DNA of 64,000 nucleotides from Petrolisthes cinctipes (GCA_033782935.1 JAWQEG010001306.1:62001-126000), one strand, 5' to 3'; positions 34,978 to 49,780 are shown, counted from the stretch's first letter. The notes: generated by a model not told the origin, from the letters alone. Made by a program: numbers and translations.

Positions 34978-37900
34978 TGCTAGAATGTTTTCAAAATATA
35001 GGCTCAAAACATGCTCAAAATCGATATTTTAGGTGCCCAAAAGTCGATTGGTGCATGTATCTTCTGTACTCGTTTATATCTCAAATTCAAGCTCAAAAGA
35101 CCCGAAAATTCGATATTTTAGGGTCCCAGAAGCGATCTGTACATGCCTACTCAGTGCTAGAATATTTTCAAAATATAGGCTCAAAACATGCTAAAAATCG
35201 ATATTTTAGGTGCGTAAAGGCGATATCTCAAATTCAGGCCCAAAACACCCGAAAATTCGATATTTTGGGGTCCCAGAAGCGATCTGTACATGCCTACTCC
35301 GTGTTAGAGTATTTTCAAAATAAAGACCCAAAACATGCTCAAAATCGATGATTTAGGTGCCCAAAAGTCGATATGTGCATGCATCTTCAGTACCCGTTTA
35401 TATCTCAAATTAAGGCTCAAAACACCCGAAAATTCGATATTTTGGGGTCTCAGAAGCGATCTGTACATGCCTACTACGTGTTAGAGTATTTTCAGAATAC
35501 AGGCCCAAAACATGCTGAAAATCGATATTTTAAATGTCCAAAGTCAATATGTGCATGTATCTTCTGTACCCGTTTATATCTCAAATTCAGGGTCAAAATA
35601 CCCGAAAATCTAATATTTTGGGGTCCCAGAAGCAATCTGTACATGCCTACTCAGTGCTAGAATATTTTCAAAATATAGGAGAAAAACATGCTAAAAATCG
35701 ATATTTTAGTTGCCAAAAAGTCGATATCTCAAATTCAGTCCCAAAACACCCGATAATTCGATATTTAGGGGTACCAGAAGCGATCTGTACATGCCTACTC
35801 CGTGTTAGAGTATTTTAAAAATACAGGCCAAAAACATACTGAAAATCGATCTTTTAGGTGCCCAAAAGTCGATATGTGCATGCATCTTCTGTACCCGTTT
35901 TATCTCAAATTCTGGCCCTAAACACCCGAAAATTCAATATTTTGGGGTCCCAGAAGCAATCTGTACATGCCTACTCAGTGCTAGAATATTTTCAAAATAT
36001 AGGCTAAAAACATGCTAAAAATCAATATTTTAGGTGCCAAAAAGTCGATATCTCAAATTAAGGCCCAAAACACCCGAAAATTCTATATTTAGGGGTCCCA
36101 GAAGCGATCTGTACATGCCTACTCCATGTTAGAGTATTTTCAAAATTCAGGCCCAAAACATGCTCAAAATCGATGTTTTAGGTGCCAAAAAGTCGATATG
36201 TGCATGCATCTTCAGTACCAGTTTATATCTAATATTCAGGCTCAAAACACCCGAAAATTCAATATTTTGGGGTCCCAGAAGCGATCTGTACATGCCTACT
36301 CCGTATTATAGTATTTTCAAAATACATGCCCAAAACATGCTGAAAATCGATATTTTAGATGCCTAAAGTCAATATGTGCATGTATCATCTGTACCCGTTT
36401 ATATCTCAAATTCAGGCTCAAAACACCCGAAAAATCAATATTTTGGGGTCCCAGAAGCAATCTGAACATGCCTACTCAGTGCTAGAATATTTTCAAAATA
36501 TAGGCTCAAAACATGCTAAAAATCGATATTTTAGGTGCCAAAAAGTCGATATATCAAATTAAGGCCCAAAACACCCGAAAATTCGATATTTTGGGGTCCC
36601 AGAAGCGATCTGTACATGCCTACTCCGTGTTAGAGTATTTTCAAAATACAGGCCAAAAACATACTGAAAATCGATCTTTTAGGTGCCCAAAAGTCGATAT
36701 GTGCATGCATCTTCTGTACCCGTTTATATCTCAAATTCTGGCCATAAACACCCGAAAATTCGATATTTTGGGGTCCCCTAAGCGATCTGTACATGCCTAC
36801 TCAGTGCTAGAATGTTATCAAAATATAGGCTCAAAACATGCTAAAAATCGATATTTTAGGTGCGTAAAGGCGATATCTCAAATTCAGGCCCAAAACACCC
36901 GAAAATTCGATATTTTGGGTTCCCAGAAGCGATCTGTACATGCCTACTCCGTGTTAGGGTATTTTCAAAATACAGACCCAAAACATGCTCAAAATCGATG
37001 ATTTAGGTGCCCAAAAGTCGATATGTGCATGCATCTTCAGTACCCGTTTATATCTCAAATTCAGGCTCAAAAAACCCGAAAATTCGATATTTTGGGGTCC
37101 CAGAAGCGATCTGTACATGCCTACTACGTGTTAGAGTATTTTCAGAATACAGGCCCAAAACATGCTGAAAATCGATATTTTAGGTGCCCAAAAGTCGATA
37201 TGTGCATGCATATTCTGTACCCGTTTATATCTCAGATTCTGGCCCTAAACACCCGAAAATTCGATATTTTTGGGTCCCAGAAGCGATCTGTACATGCCTA
37301 CTCCGTGTTAGAGAATTTTCAAAATTCAGGCCCAAAACTGGCTGAAAATCGATATTTTTGGTGCCGAAAGTCAATATGTGTTTGCATCTTCTGTACTCGT
37401 TTATATCTCAAATTCAGGCTCAAAACACCCGAAAGTTCGATATTTTGGGGTCCCAGAAGCGATCTGTACATGCCTACTCAGTGTTAGAGTATTTTAAAAA
37501 TACAGGCCAAAAACATACTGAAAATCGATGTTTTAGGTGCCCAAAAGTCAATATATGCATGCATCTTCTGTACCCGTTTATATCTCAAATTCTGGCCCTA
37601 AACACCCGAAAATTCGATATTTTGGGGTCCCAGAAGCGATCTGTACATGCCTACTCTGTGTTAGAGTATTTTCAAAATTCAGGCCCAAAACATGCTGAAA
37701 ATCGATATTTTTGGTGCCCAAAGTCAATATGTGTATGCATCTTCTATACTCGTTTATATCTCAAATTCAGGTTCAAAACACCCGAAAATTCGATATTTTG
37801 TGGTCCCAGAAGCGATCTGTACTTGCCTACTCAGTGCTAGAATGTTTTCAGAATATAGGCTCAAAACATGCTCAAAATCGATATTTTAGGTGCCCAAAAG

Positions 37901-39053
37901 TCGATATGTGCATGCATCTTCTGTACACGTTTATATCTCAAATTCAGGCTCAAAACACCCGAAAATTCGATATTTTGGGGTCCCAGAAGCGATCTGTACA
38001 TGCCTACTCAGTGCTAGAATATTTTCAAAATATAGGCTCAAAACATGCTAAAAATCGATATTTTAGGTGCGTAAAGGCGATATCTCAAATTCAGGCCCAA
38101 AACACCCGAAAATTCGATATTATGGGGTCCCAGAAGCGATCTGTACATGCCTACTCCGTGTTAGAGTATTTACAAAGTACAGGCCCAAAACATGCTCAAA
38201 ATCGATGTTTTAGGTGCTCAAAAATCAATCTGTGCATGCATTTTCAGTAACCGTTTACATCTCATATTCAGGCTCAAAACACCCGAAAATTCGATATTTT
38301 GGGGTCCCAGAAGCGATCTGTACATGCCTACTCCGTGTTAGAGTATTTTCAAAATACAGACCCAAAACATGCTCAAAATCGATGATTTAGGTGCCCTAAA
38401 GTCGATATGTGCATGTATCTTCTGTACCCGTTTATATCTCAAATTCAGGGTCAAAACACCCGAAAATTCAAAATTTTGGGGTCCCAGAAGCGATCTGTAC
38501 ATGCCTACTCAGTGCTAGAATATTTTCAAAATATAGGATAAAAACATGCTAAAAATCGATATTTTAGGTGCCAAAAAGTCGATATCTCAAATTCAGTCCC
38601 AAAACACCCGAAAATTCGATATTTACGGGTACCAGAAGCAATCTGTACATGCCTACTCCGAGTTAGAGTATTTTAAAAACACAGGCCAAAAACATACTGA
38701 AAATCGATCTTTTAGGTGCCCAAAAGTCGATATGTGCATGCATATTCTGTACCCGTTTATATCACAAATTCTGGCCCTAAACACCCGAAAATTCGATATT
38801 TTGGGGTCCCAGAAGCGATCTGTACATGCCTATTCCGTGTTAGAGAATTTTCAAAATTCAGGCCCAAAACATGCTGAAAATCGATATTTTTGGTGCCCAA
38901 AGTCAATATGTGTATGCATCTTCTGTACTCGTTTATATCTCAAATTCAGGCTCAAAACACCCAAAAGTTCGATATTTTGGGGTCCCAGAAGCGATCTGTA
39001 CATGCCTACTCCGTGTTAGAGTATTTTCAAAATACAGGCCCAAAATATACTGA
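34978..39053 (+). repeat. Mixed long and short monomers
   Basis: Ordinary array sequence with no gene or insertion visible. Short units of both subtypes alternate with long ones. Local variants include GATGATTTAGG (35348, 36998, 38388) and ATTACGGG-type changes near 38626. At 35897 one long monomer has lost three bases (CCCGTTTTATCTC). A unit near 37711-38250 recurs in related form at 32349, 45131, 49142 and 50673. Confidence 0.75.
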
Positions 39054-40357
39054 AAATCGATATTTTAGATGCCTAAAGTCAATATGTGCATGAATCTTCT
39101 ATACCCGTTTATATATCAAATTCAGGCTCAAACCACCCGAAAATTCAATATTTTGGGGTCCCAGAAGCAATCTGTACATGCCTACTCAGTGCTAGAATAT
39201 TTTCAAAATATAGGCTCAAAACATGCTAAAAATCGATATTTTAGGTGCCAAAAAGTAGATATCTCAAATTCAGTCCCAAAACACCCGAAAATTCGATATT
39301 TAGGGGTCCCAGAAACGATCTGTACATGCCTACTCCGTGTTAGAGTATTTTCAAAATACAGGCCAAAAACATACTGAAAATCGATCTTTTAGGTGCCCAA
39401 AAGTCGATATGTGCATGCATCTTCTGTACCCGTTTATATCTCAAATTCTGGCCCTAAACACCCGAAAATTCAATATTTTGGGGTCCCAGAAGCAATCTGT
39501 ACATGCCTACTCAGTGCTAGAATATTTTCAAAATATAGGCTCAAAACATACTGAAAATCGATATTTTAGGTGCGTAAAGACGATATCTAAAATTCAGGCC
39601 CAAAACGCCCGAAAATTCGATATTTTGGGGTCCCAGAAGCGATCCGTACATGCCTACTCCGTGTTAGAGTATTTTCAAAATACAGGCCCAAAACATGCTC
39701 AAAATCGTTGTTTTAGGTGCCCAAAAGTCGATATGTGCATGCATTCTCAGTACCCGTTTATATCTCAAATTCAGGCTCAAAACACCCGAAAATTTGATAT
39801 TTTGGGGTCCCAGAAGCGATATGTACATGTCTACTCCGTGTTAGAGTATTTTCAATAAACAGGCCGAAAACATGCTAAAAATCGATATTTTAGATGCCCA
39901 AAGTCAATATGTGCATGTACCTTCTGTACCCGTTTATATCTCAAATTCAGGCTCAAAACACCCGAAAATTCAATATTTTGGGGTCCCAGAAGCGATCTGT
40001 ACATGCCTACTCTTAGTTAGAATGTTTTCAAGATACAGACCCAAAACATGCTCAAAATCGATATTTTAGGTGCCAAAAAGTCGATATCTCAAATTCAGTC
40101 CCAAAACACCCGAAAATTCGATATTTAGAGGTACCAGAAGCGATCTGTACATGCCTACTCCGTGTTAGAGTATTTTAAAAATACAGGCCAAAAACATACT
40201 GAAAATCGATCTTTTAGGTGCCCAAAAGTCGATATGTGCATGCATATTCTGTACACGTTTATATCTCAAATTCTGGTCCTAAACACCCGAAAATTCGATA
40301 TTTTTGGGTCCCAGAAGCGATCTGTACATGCCTACTCCGTGTAAGAGTATTTTCAAA
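39054..40357 (+). repeat. Duplicated block, copy 1 (offset 2003, four trimers)
   Basis: Matches 41057-42360. Shared markers are AAAACGCCCG, GCGATCCGTACATG, GCGATATGTACATGTC, CATGTACCTTCTG and TACTCTTAGTTAGAATG. One clear difference is TTCAATAAACAGGCCG at 39851 against TTCAAAATACAGGCCC at 41854. Confidence 0.85.
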
Positions 40358-41056
40358 ATTCAGGCCCAAAACATGCTGAAAATCGATATTTTTCGTGCCC
40401 AAAGTCAATATGTGTATGCATCTTCTATACTCGTTTATATCTCAAATTCAGGTTTAAAACACTCGAAAATTCGATATTTTGGGGTCCCAGAAGCGATCTG
40501 TACATGCCTACTCAGTGCTAGAATGTTTTCAAAATATAGGCTCAAAACATGATCAAAATCGATATTTTAGGTGCCCAAAAGTCGATATGTGCATGCATCT
40601 TCTGTACTCGTTTATATCTCAAATTCAGGCTCAAAACACCCGAAAATTCGATATTTTGGGGTCCCAGAAGCGATCTGTACATGCCTTCTCAGTGCTAGAA
40701 TATTTTCAAAATATAGGCTCAAAACATGCTAAAAATCGATATTTTAGGTGCGTAAAGGCGATATCTCAAATTCAGGCCCAAAACACCCGAAAATTCGATA
40801 TTATGGGGTCCCAGAAGCGATCTGTACATGCCTACTCCGTGTTAGAGTATTTACAAAGTACAGGCCCAAAACATGCTCAAAATCGATGTTTTAGGCGCCC
40901 AAAAGTCGATCTGTGCATGCATCTTCAGTAACCGTTTATATCTCAAATTCAGGCTCAAAACACCCGAAAATTCGATATTTTGGGGTCCCAGAAGCGATCT
41001 GTACATGCCTACTCCGTCTTAGAGTATTTTCAAAATACAGGCCCAAAACATGCTGA

Positions 41057-42360
41057 AAATCGATATTTTAGATGCCTAAAGTCAATATGTGCATGTATCT
41101 TCTATACCCGTTTATATATCAAATTCAGGCTCAAAACACCCAAAAATTCAATATTTTGGGATCCCAGAAGCAATCTGTACATGCCTACTCAGTGCTAGAA
41201 TATTTTCAAAATATAGGCTCAAAACATGCTAAAAATCGATATTTTAGGTGCCAAAAAGTCGATATCTCAAATTCAGTCCCAAAACACCCGAAAATTCGAT
41301 ATTTAGGGGTCCCAGAAGCGATCTGTACATGCCTACTCCGTGTTAGAGTATTTTCAAAATACAGGCCAAAAACATACTGAAAATCGATCTTTTAGGTGCC
41401 CAAAAGTCGATATGTGCATGCATCTTCTGTACCCGTTTATATCTCAAATTCTGGCCCTAAACACCCAAAAATTCAATATTTTGGGGTCCCAGAAGCAATC
41501 TGTACATGCCTACTCAGTGCTAGAATATTTTCAAAATATAGGCTCAAAACATACTGAAAATCGATATTTTAGGTGCGTTAAGACGATATCTAAAATTCAG
41601 GCCCAAAACGCCCGAAAATTCGATATTTTGGGGTCCCAGAAGCGATCCGTACATGCCTACTCCGTGTTAGAGTATTTTCAAAATACAGGCCCAAAACATG
41701 CTCAAAATCGTTGTTTTAGGTGCCCAAAAGTCGATATGTGCATGCATTCTCAGTACCCGTTTATATCTCAAATTCAGGCTCGAAACACCCGAAAATTTGA
41801 TATTTTGGGGTCCCAGAAGCGATATGTACATGTCTACTCCGTGTTAGAGTATTTTCAAAATACAGGCCCAAAACATGCTAAAAATCGATATTTTAGATGC
41901 CCAAAGTCAATATGTGCATGTACCTTCTGTACCCGTTTATATCTCAAATTCAGGCTCAAAACACCCGAAAATTCAATATTTTGGGGTCCCAGAAGCGATC
42001 TGTACATGCCTACTCTTAGTTAGAATGTTTTCAAGATACAGACCCAAAACATGCTCAAAATCGATATTTTAGGTGCCAAAAAGTCGATATCTCAAATTCA
42101 GTCCCAAAACACCCGAAAATTCGATATTTAGAGGTACCAGAAGCGATCTGTACATGCCTACTCCGTGTTAGAGTATTTTAAAAATACAGGCCAAAAACAT
42201 ACTGAAAATCGATCTTTTAGGTGCCCAAAAGTCGATATGTGCATGCATATTCTGTACACGTTTATATCTCAAATTCTGTCCCTAAACACCCGAAAATTCG
42301 ATATTTTTGGGTCCCAGAAGCGATCTGTACATGCCTACTCCGTGTTAGAGTATTTTCAAA
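41057..42360 (+). repeat. Duplicated block, copy 2 (offset 2003)
   Basis: Copy of 39054-40357; the match ends at about 42360 within the dyad of one long monomer. The intervening 40358-41056 carries a different group of monomers, including a TATTTACAAAGTAC unit near 40850. A related but more diverged version of the CGATCCGTACATG unit is at about 43080-43260. Confidence 0.85.
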
Positions 42361-44344
42361 ATATAGGCCCAAAACATGCTGAAAATTGATATTTTAGGTG
42401 CCCAAAGTCAATATGTGTATGCATCTTCTGTACTCGTTTATATCTCAAATTCAGGCTCAAAACACCCGAATGTTCGATATTTTGGGGTCCCAGAAGCGAT
42501 CTGTACCTGCCTACTCAGTGCTAGAATATTTTCAAAATATAGGCTCAAAACATGCTAAAAATCGATATTTTAGGTGCCAAAAAGTCGATATCTCAAATTC
42601 AGTCCCAAAACACCCGAACATTCGATATTTAGGGGTCCCAGAAGGGATCTGTACATGCCTACTCCGTGTTAGAGTATTTTCAATATACAGGCCAAAAACA
42701 TACTGAAAATCGATCTTTTAGGTGCCCAAAAGTCGATATGTGCATGCATCTTCAGTACCCGTTTATATCTCAAATTCTGGCCCTAAACATCCGAAAATTC
42801 GATATTTTTGGGTCCCAGAAGCGATCTGTACATGCCTACTCATTGCTAGAATGTTTTCAAAATATAGGCTCAAAACATGCTCAAAATCGATATTTTAGGT
42901 GCCTAAAAGTCGATATGTGCATGCATCTTCTGTACTCGTTTATATCTCAAATTCAAGCTCAAAACACCCGAAAATTCGATATTTTGGGGTCCCAGATGCG
43001 ATCTGTACATGCCTACTCAGTGCTAGAATATTTTCAAAATATAGGCTCAAAATATACTGAAAATCGATATTTTAGGTGCGTAAAGACGATATCTCAAATT
43101 CAGGCCCAAAACGCCCGAAAATTCGATATTTTGGGGTCCCAGAAGCGATCCGTACATGCCTACTCCGTGTTAGAGTATTTTCAAAATACAGGCCCAAAAC
43201 ATGCTCAAAATCATTGTTTTAGGTGCCCAAAAGTCGATATGTGCATGCATTCTCAGTACCCGTTTATATCTCAAATTCAGGCTCAAAACACCCGAAAATT
43301 CAATATTTTGGGGTCCCAGAAGCGATCTGTACATGCCTACTCCTAGTTAGAATGTTTTCAAGATACAGACCCAAAACATGCTCAAAATCGTTATTTAAGG
43401 TGCCAAAAAGTCGATATCTCAAATTCAGTCCCAAAACACCCGAAAATTCGATATTTAGGGGTCCCAGAAGCGATCTGTACATGCCTACTCCGTGTTAGAG
43501 TATTTTCAAAATACAGGCCCAAAACATGCTCAAAATCGTTGTTTTAGGTGCCCAAAAGTCGATATGTGCATGCATTCTCAGTACCCGTTTATATCTCAAA
43601 TTCAGGCTCAAAACACCCGAAAATTTGATATTTTGGGGTCCCAGAAGCGATCTGTACATGCCTACTCCTAGTTAGAATGTTTTCAAGATACAGACCCAAA
43701 ACATGCTCAAAATCGATATTTAAGGTGCCAAAAAGTCGATATCTCAAATTCAGTCCCAAAACACCCGAAAATTCGATATTTAGGGGTACCAGAAGCGATC
43801 TCGACATGCCTACTCCGTGTTAGAGTATTTTAAAAATACAGGCCAAAAACATACTGAAAATCGATCTTTTAGGTGCCCAAAAGTCGATATGTGCATGCAT
43901 ATTCTGTACCCGTTTATATCTCAAATTCTGGCCCTAAACACCCGAAAATTCGATATTTTTGGGTCCCAGAAGCGATCTGTACATGCCTACTCTGTGTTAG
44001 AGAATTTTCAAAATTCAGCCTCAAAACATGCTAAAAATCGATATTTTAGGTGAGTAAAGGCAATATCTCAAATTCAGGCTCAAAACACCCGAAAATTAAA
44101 TATTTTGGGGTCCCAGAAGCAATCTGTACATGCCTACTCAGTGCTAGAATATTTTCAAAATATAGGCTAAAAACATGCTAAAAATCGATAATTTAGGTGC
44201 CAAAAAGTCGATATCTCTAATTCAGTCCCAAAACACCCGAAAATTCGATATTTAGGGGTCCCAGAAGGGATCTGTACATGCCTACTCCGTGTTAGAGTAT
44301 TTTCAAAATACAGGCCAAAAACATATTGAAAATCGATCTTTTAG

Positions 44345-44455
44345 GTGCCCAAAAGTCGATATGTGCATGCATCTTCTGTACCCGTTTATATCTCAAATTC
44401 TGGCCCTAAACACCTGAAATACAGGCCCAAAACATGCTCAAAATCGATCTTTTAG
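44345..44455 (+). repeat. Truncated 111-bp monomer (66-bp internal deletion)
   Basis: CACCTGAAA joins directly to TACAGGCCC, so 66 bp between the first A/T block and the dyad are missing (177-66=111). The breakpoints share AAA. It is the shortest unit I found. Confidence 0.85.
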
Positions 44456-46134
44456 GTGCCAAAAAGTCGATATGTGAATGAATCTTCAATACCCGTTTAT
44501 ATCTGAAATTCAGGCTCAAAACACCCAAAAATTCGATATTTTGGGGTCCCAGAAGCGATCTGTACATGCCTCCTCCGTGTTATAGTATTTTCAAAATACA
44601 GGCCAAAAACATACTGAAAATCGATCTTTTAGGTGCCTAAAAGTCGATATGTGCATGCATCTTTTGTACTCGTTTATATCTCAAATTCAAGCTCAAAACA
44701 CCCGAAAATTCGATATTTTGGGGTCCCAGAAGCGATCTGTACATGCCTACTCAGTGCTAGAATATTTTCAAAATATAGGCTCAAAACATGCTAAAAATCT
44801 ATATTTTAGGTGCGTAAAGGCGATATCTCAAATTCGGGCCCAAAACACCCGAAAATTCGATATTTTGGGGTCCCAGAAGCGATCTGTACATGCCTACTCC
44901 GTGTTAGAGTATTTTCCAAATACAGGCCCAAAACATGCTCAAAATCGATCTTTTAGGTGCCCAAAAGTCGATATGTGCATGCAACTTCTGTACCCGTTTA
45001 TATCTCAAATTCTGGCCCTAAACATCCGAAAATTCGATATATTTGGGTCCCAGAAGCGATCTGTACATGCCTACTCATTGCTAGAATGTTTTCAAAATTC
45101 AGGCCCAAAACATGCTGAAAATCGATATTTTTGGTGCCCAAAGTCAATATGTGTATGCATCTTCTATACTCGTTTATATCTCAAATTCAGGTTCAAAACC
45201 CCCGAAAATTCGATATTTTGGGGTCCCAGAAGCGATCTGTACATGCCTACTCAGTGCTAGAATGTTTTCAAAATATAGGCTCAAAACATGCTCAAAATCG
45301 ATATTTTAGGTGCCCAAAAGTCGATATGTGCATGCATCTTCTGTACTCGTTTATATCTCAAATTCAGGCTCAAAACACCCGAAAATTCGATATTTTGGGG
45401 TCCCAGAAGCGATCTGTACATGCCTACTCAGTGCTAGAATATTTTCAAAATATAGGCTCAAAACATGCTAAAAATCGATATTTTAGGTGCGTAAAGGCGA
45501 TATCTCAAATTCAGGCTCAAAACACCCGAAAATTCGATATTATGGGGTCCCAGAAGCGATCTGTACATGCCTACTCCGTGTTAGAGTATTTACAAAGTAC
45601 AGGCCCAAAACATGCTCAAAATCGATGTTTTAGGTGCCCAAAAATCAATCTGTGCATGCATCTTCAGTAACCGTTTATATCTCAAATTCAGGCTCAAAAT
45701 ACCCGAAAATTCGATATTTTGGGGTCCCAGAAGCGATCTGTACATGCCTACTCCGTGTTAGAGTATTTTCAAAATACAGGCCCAAAACATGCTGAAAATC
45801 GATATTTTAGATGCCTAAAGTCAATATGTGCATGTATCTTCTGTACCCGTTTATATCTCAAATTCAGGCTCAAAACACCCGAAAATTCAATATTTTGGGG
45901 TCCCAGAAGCAATCTGTACATGCCTACTCAGTGCAAGAATATTTTCAAAATATAGGCTCAAAACATGCTAATAATCGATATTTTAGGTGCCAAAAAGTCG
46001 ATATCTCAAATTCAGTCCCAAAACACCCGAAAATTTGATATTTAGGGGTCCCAGAAGCGATCTATACATGCCTACTCCGTGTTAGAGTATTTTCAAAATA
46101 CATGCCAAAAACATACTGAAAATCGATCTTTTAG

Positions 46135-46315
46135 GTGCCCAAAAGTCGATATGTGCATGCATCTTCTGTACCCGTTTATATCTCAAATTTTGGCCCTAAA
46201 CACCCGAAAATTCATTATTTTGGGGTCCCAGAAGCAATCTGTACATGCCTAGGCACTCAGTGCTAGAATATTTTCAAAATATAGGCTAAAAACATGCTAA
46301 AAATCGATATTTTAG
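46135..46315 (+). repeat. Long monomer with 4-bp insertion (181 bp)
   Basis: GCCTACTCAG has become GCCTAGGCACTCAG at about 46248, an insertion of GGCA. It also has TTCATTATTTTGG in place of TTCGATATTTTGG. Confidence 0.8.
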
Positions 46316-48639
46316 GTGCCAAAAAGTCGATATCTTAAATTAAGGCCCAAATCAAACGAAAATTCGATATTTAGGGGTCCCAAAAGCGATCTGTATATGC
46401 CTACTCCGTGTTAGAGTATTTTCAAAATACAGGCCCAAAACATGCTCAAAATCGATGTTTTAGGTGCCAAAAAGTCGATATGTGAATGCATCTTCAATAC
46501 CCGTTTATATCTGAAATTCAGGCTCAAAACACCCAAAAATTCGATATTTTGGGGTCCAAGAAGCGATCTGTAAATGCCTACTCCGTGTTAGATTATTTTG
46601 AAAATACAGGCCCAAAACATGCTGAAAATCGTTATTTTAGATGCCCAAAGTCAATATGTGCATGTATCTTCTGTACCCGTTTATATTTCAAATTCAGGCT
46701 CAAAACACCCGAAAATTCAATATTTTGGGGTCCCAGAAGCAATCTGTACATGCCTACTCAGTGCTAGAATATTTTCAAAATATAGGCTAAAAACATGCTA
46801 AAAATCGATATTTTAAGTGCCAAAAAGTCGATATCTCAAATTCAGTCCCAAAACACCCGAAATTCTATATTTAGGGTTCCCAGAAGCGATCTGTACATGC
46901 CTACTCCGTGTTAGAGTATTTTCAAAATACAGTCCAAAAACATACTGAAAATCGATCTTTTAGGTGCCCAAAAGTCGATATGTGCATACATCTTCTGTAC
47001 CCGTTTATATCTCAAATTCTGGCCCTAAACATCCGAAAATTCGATATTTTTGGGTCCCAGAAGCGATCTGTACATGACTACTCATTTCTAGAATGTTTTC
47101 AAAATATAGGCTCAAAACATGCTAAAAATCTATATTTTAGGTGTGTAAAGGCGATATCCCAAATTCAGGCCCAAAACACCCGAAAATTCGATATTTTGGG
47201 GTCCCAGAAGCGATCTGTACATGCCTACTCCGTGTTAGAGTATTTTCAAAAGACAGGCCCAAAACATGCACAAAATCGATGTTGTAGGTGCCCAAAAGTC
47301 GATATGTGCATGCATCTTCAGTGACCATTTATATCTCAAATTCAGGCTCAAAACACCCGAAAATTCGATATTTTGGGGTCCCAGAAGCGATTTGTACATG
47401 CCTACTCCGTGTTAGAGTATTTTCAAAATACAGGCCAAAAACATGCTGAAAATCGATATTTTTGATGCCCAAAGTCAATATGTGCATGTATCTTCTGTAC
47501 CCGTTTATATCTCAAATTCTGGCTCAAAACACCCGAAAAATCAATATTTTGGGGTCCCTGAAGCAATCTGTAGATGCCTACTCAGTGCTAGAATATTTTC
47601 AAAATATAGGCTAAAAACATGCTAAAAATCGATATTTTAGGTGCCCAAAAGTCGATATCTCAAATTCAGTCCCAAAACGCCCGAAAATTCGATATTTAGG
47701 GGTCCCAGAAGCGATCTGTATATGCCTACTCCGTGTTAGAGTATTTTCAAAATACAGGCCAAAAACATACTGAAAATCGATCTTTTAGGTGCCCAAAAGT
47801 CGATATGTGCATGCATCTTCTGTACCCGTTTATATCTCAAATTCTGGCCCTAAACACCCAAAAATTCGATATTTTGGGGTCCCAGAAGCGATCTGTACAT
47901 GCCTACTCAGTGCTAGAATATTTTCAAAATATTGGCTAAAAAAATGCTAAAAATCGATATTTTAGGTGCCAAAAAGGCGATATCTCAAATTAAGGCCCAA
48001 AACACCCGAAGATTCAATATTTAGGGGTCCCAGAAGCGATCTGTACATGCCTACTCCGTGTTAGAGTATTTTAAAAATACAGGCCAAAAACATACTGAAA
48101 ATCGATCTTTTAGGTGCCCAAAAGTCGATATGTGCATGCATCTTCTGTACCCGTTTATATCACAAATTCTGGCCCTAAACACTCGAAAATTCGATATTTT
48201 TGGGTCCCAGAAGCGATATGTACATGCCTACTCCGTGTTAGAGTATTTTCAAAATACAGGCCAAAAACATACTGAAAATCGATCTTTTAGGTGCCCAAAA
48301 GTCGATATGTGCATGCATATTCTGTACCCGTTTATATCTCAAATTTTGGCCCCAAACATCCGAAAATTCGATATTTTTGGTTCCCAGAAGCGATCTGTAC
48401 ATGCCTACTCCGTGTTAGAGAATTTTCAAAATTCAGGCCCAGAATATGCTGAAAATCGATATTTTTGGTGCCCTAAGTCAATATGTGTATGCATCTTCTG
48501 TACTCGTTTATATCTCAAATTCAGGCTCAAAACACCCGAAAATTCGATATGTTGGGGTCCCAGAAGCGATCTGTACATGCCTACTCCGTGTTAGAGTATT
48601 TTCAAAATACAGGCCCAAAACATACTGAAAATCGATATT

Positions 48640-49780
48640 TTAGATGCCCAAAGTCAATATGTGAATGTATCTTTTGTACCCGTTTATATCTCAAATTCAG
48701 GCTCAAAACACCCGAAAATTCAATATTTTGGGTTCACAGAAGCAATCTGTACATGCCTACTCAGTTCTAGAATATTTTCAAAATATAGGCTAAAAACATT
48801 TTAAAAATCGATATTTTAGGTGCCAAAAAGTCGATATCTCAAATTCAGTCCCAAAACACCCGAAAATTCGATATTTAGGGGTCCCAGAAGCGATCTGTAC
48901 ATGCCTACTCCGTGTTAGAGTATTTTAAAAATACAGGCCAAAAACATACTGAAAATCGATCTTTTAGGTGCCCAAAAGTCGATATATACATGCATATTCT
49001 TTACCCGTTTATATCTCAAATTCTGGCCCTAAACACCCGAAAATTCGATATTTTGGGGTCCCAGAAGCGATCTGTACATACCTACTCCGTGTTAGAGTAT
49101 TTTCAAAATTCAGGCCCAAAACATGCTGAAAATCGATATTTTTGGTCCCCAAAGTCAATATGTGTATGCATCTTCTATACTCGTTTATATCTCAAATTCA
49201 GGCTCAAAACACCCGAAAATTCGATATTTTGGGGTCCCAGAAGCGATCTGTACATGCCTACTCAGTACTAGAATGTTTTCGAAATATAGGCTCAAAACAT
49301 GCTCAAAATCGATATTTTAGGTGCCCAAAAGTCGATATGTGCATGCATCTTCTGTACTCGTTTATATCTCAAATTCAGGCTCAAAACACCCGAAAAATCG
49401 ATATTTTGGGGTCCCAGAAGCGATCTGTACATGCCTACTCAGTGCTAGAATATTTTCAAAATATAGGCTCAAAACATGCTAAAAATCGATTTTTTAGGTG
49501 CGTAAAGGCGATATCTCAAATTCAGTCCCAAAACACAAGAAAATTCGATATTATGGGGTCCCAGAAGCGATCTGTACATGTCTACTCCGTGTTAGAGTAT
49601 TTACAAAGTACAGGCCCAAAACATGCTCAAAATCGATGTTTTAGGTGCCCAAAAGTCGATCTGTGCATGCATCTTCAGTAACCGTTTATATCTCAAATTC
49701 AGGCTCAAAACACCCGAAAATTCGATATTTTGGGGTCCCAGAAGCGATCTGTACATGCCTACTCCGTGTTAGAGTATTTT
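48640..49780 (+). repeat. Duplicated block, copy 1 (offset 1531)
   Basis: Matches 50171-51311. Shared markers are CTCAGTTCTAG, TATTCTTTACCCG, CTCAGTACTAGAATG and GATTTTTTAGG. The offset equals about seven long and two short monomers, so it is not a simple multiple of the trimer. Confidence 0.82.

Larger units (their letters stand above)
42361..48639 (+). repeat. Mixed long and short monomers with two damaged units
   Basis: Ordinary array sequence with no gene or insertion visible. Contains the 111-bp unit at 44345-44455 and the 181-bp unit at 46135-46315. Near 47641 a short monomer begins with the long-type GTGCCCAAAAGTCGATATC, another long-start/short-deletion hybrid. Confidence 0.75.

Noticed and set aside
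41340..42023. 227-codon open frame on the + strand
   Set aside because: Same explanation: translated satellite, with repeated peptide motifs that follow the monomers. No start context, promoter or domain is recognisable.
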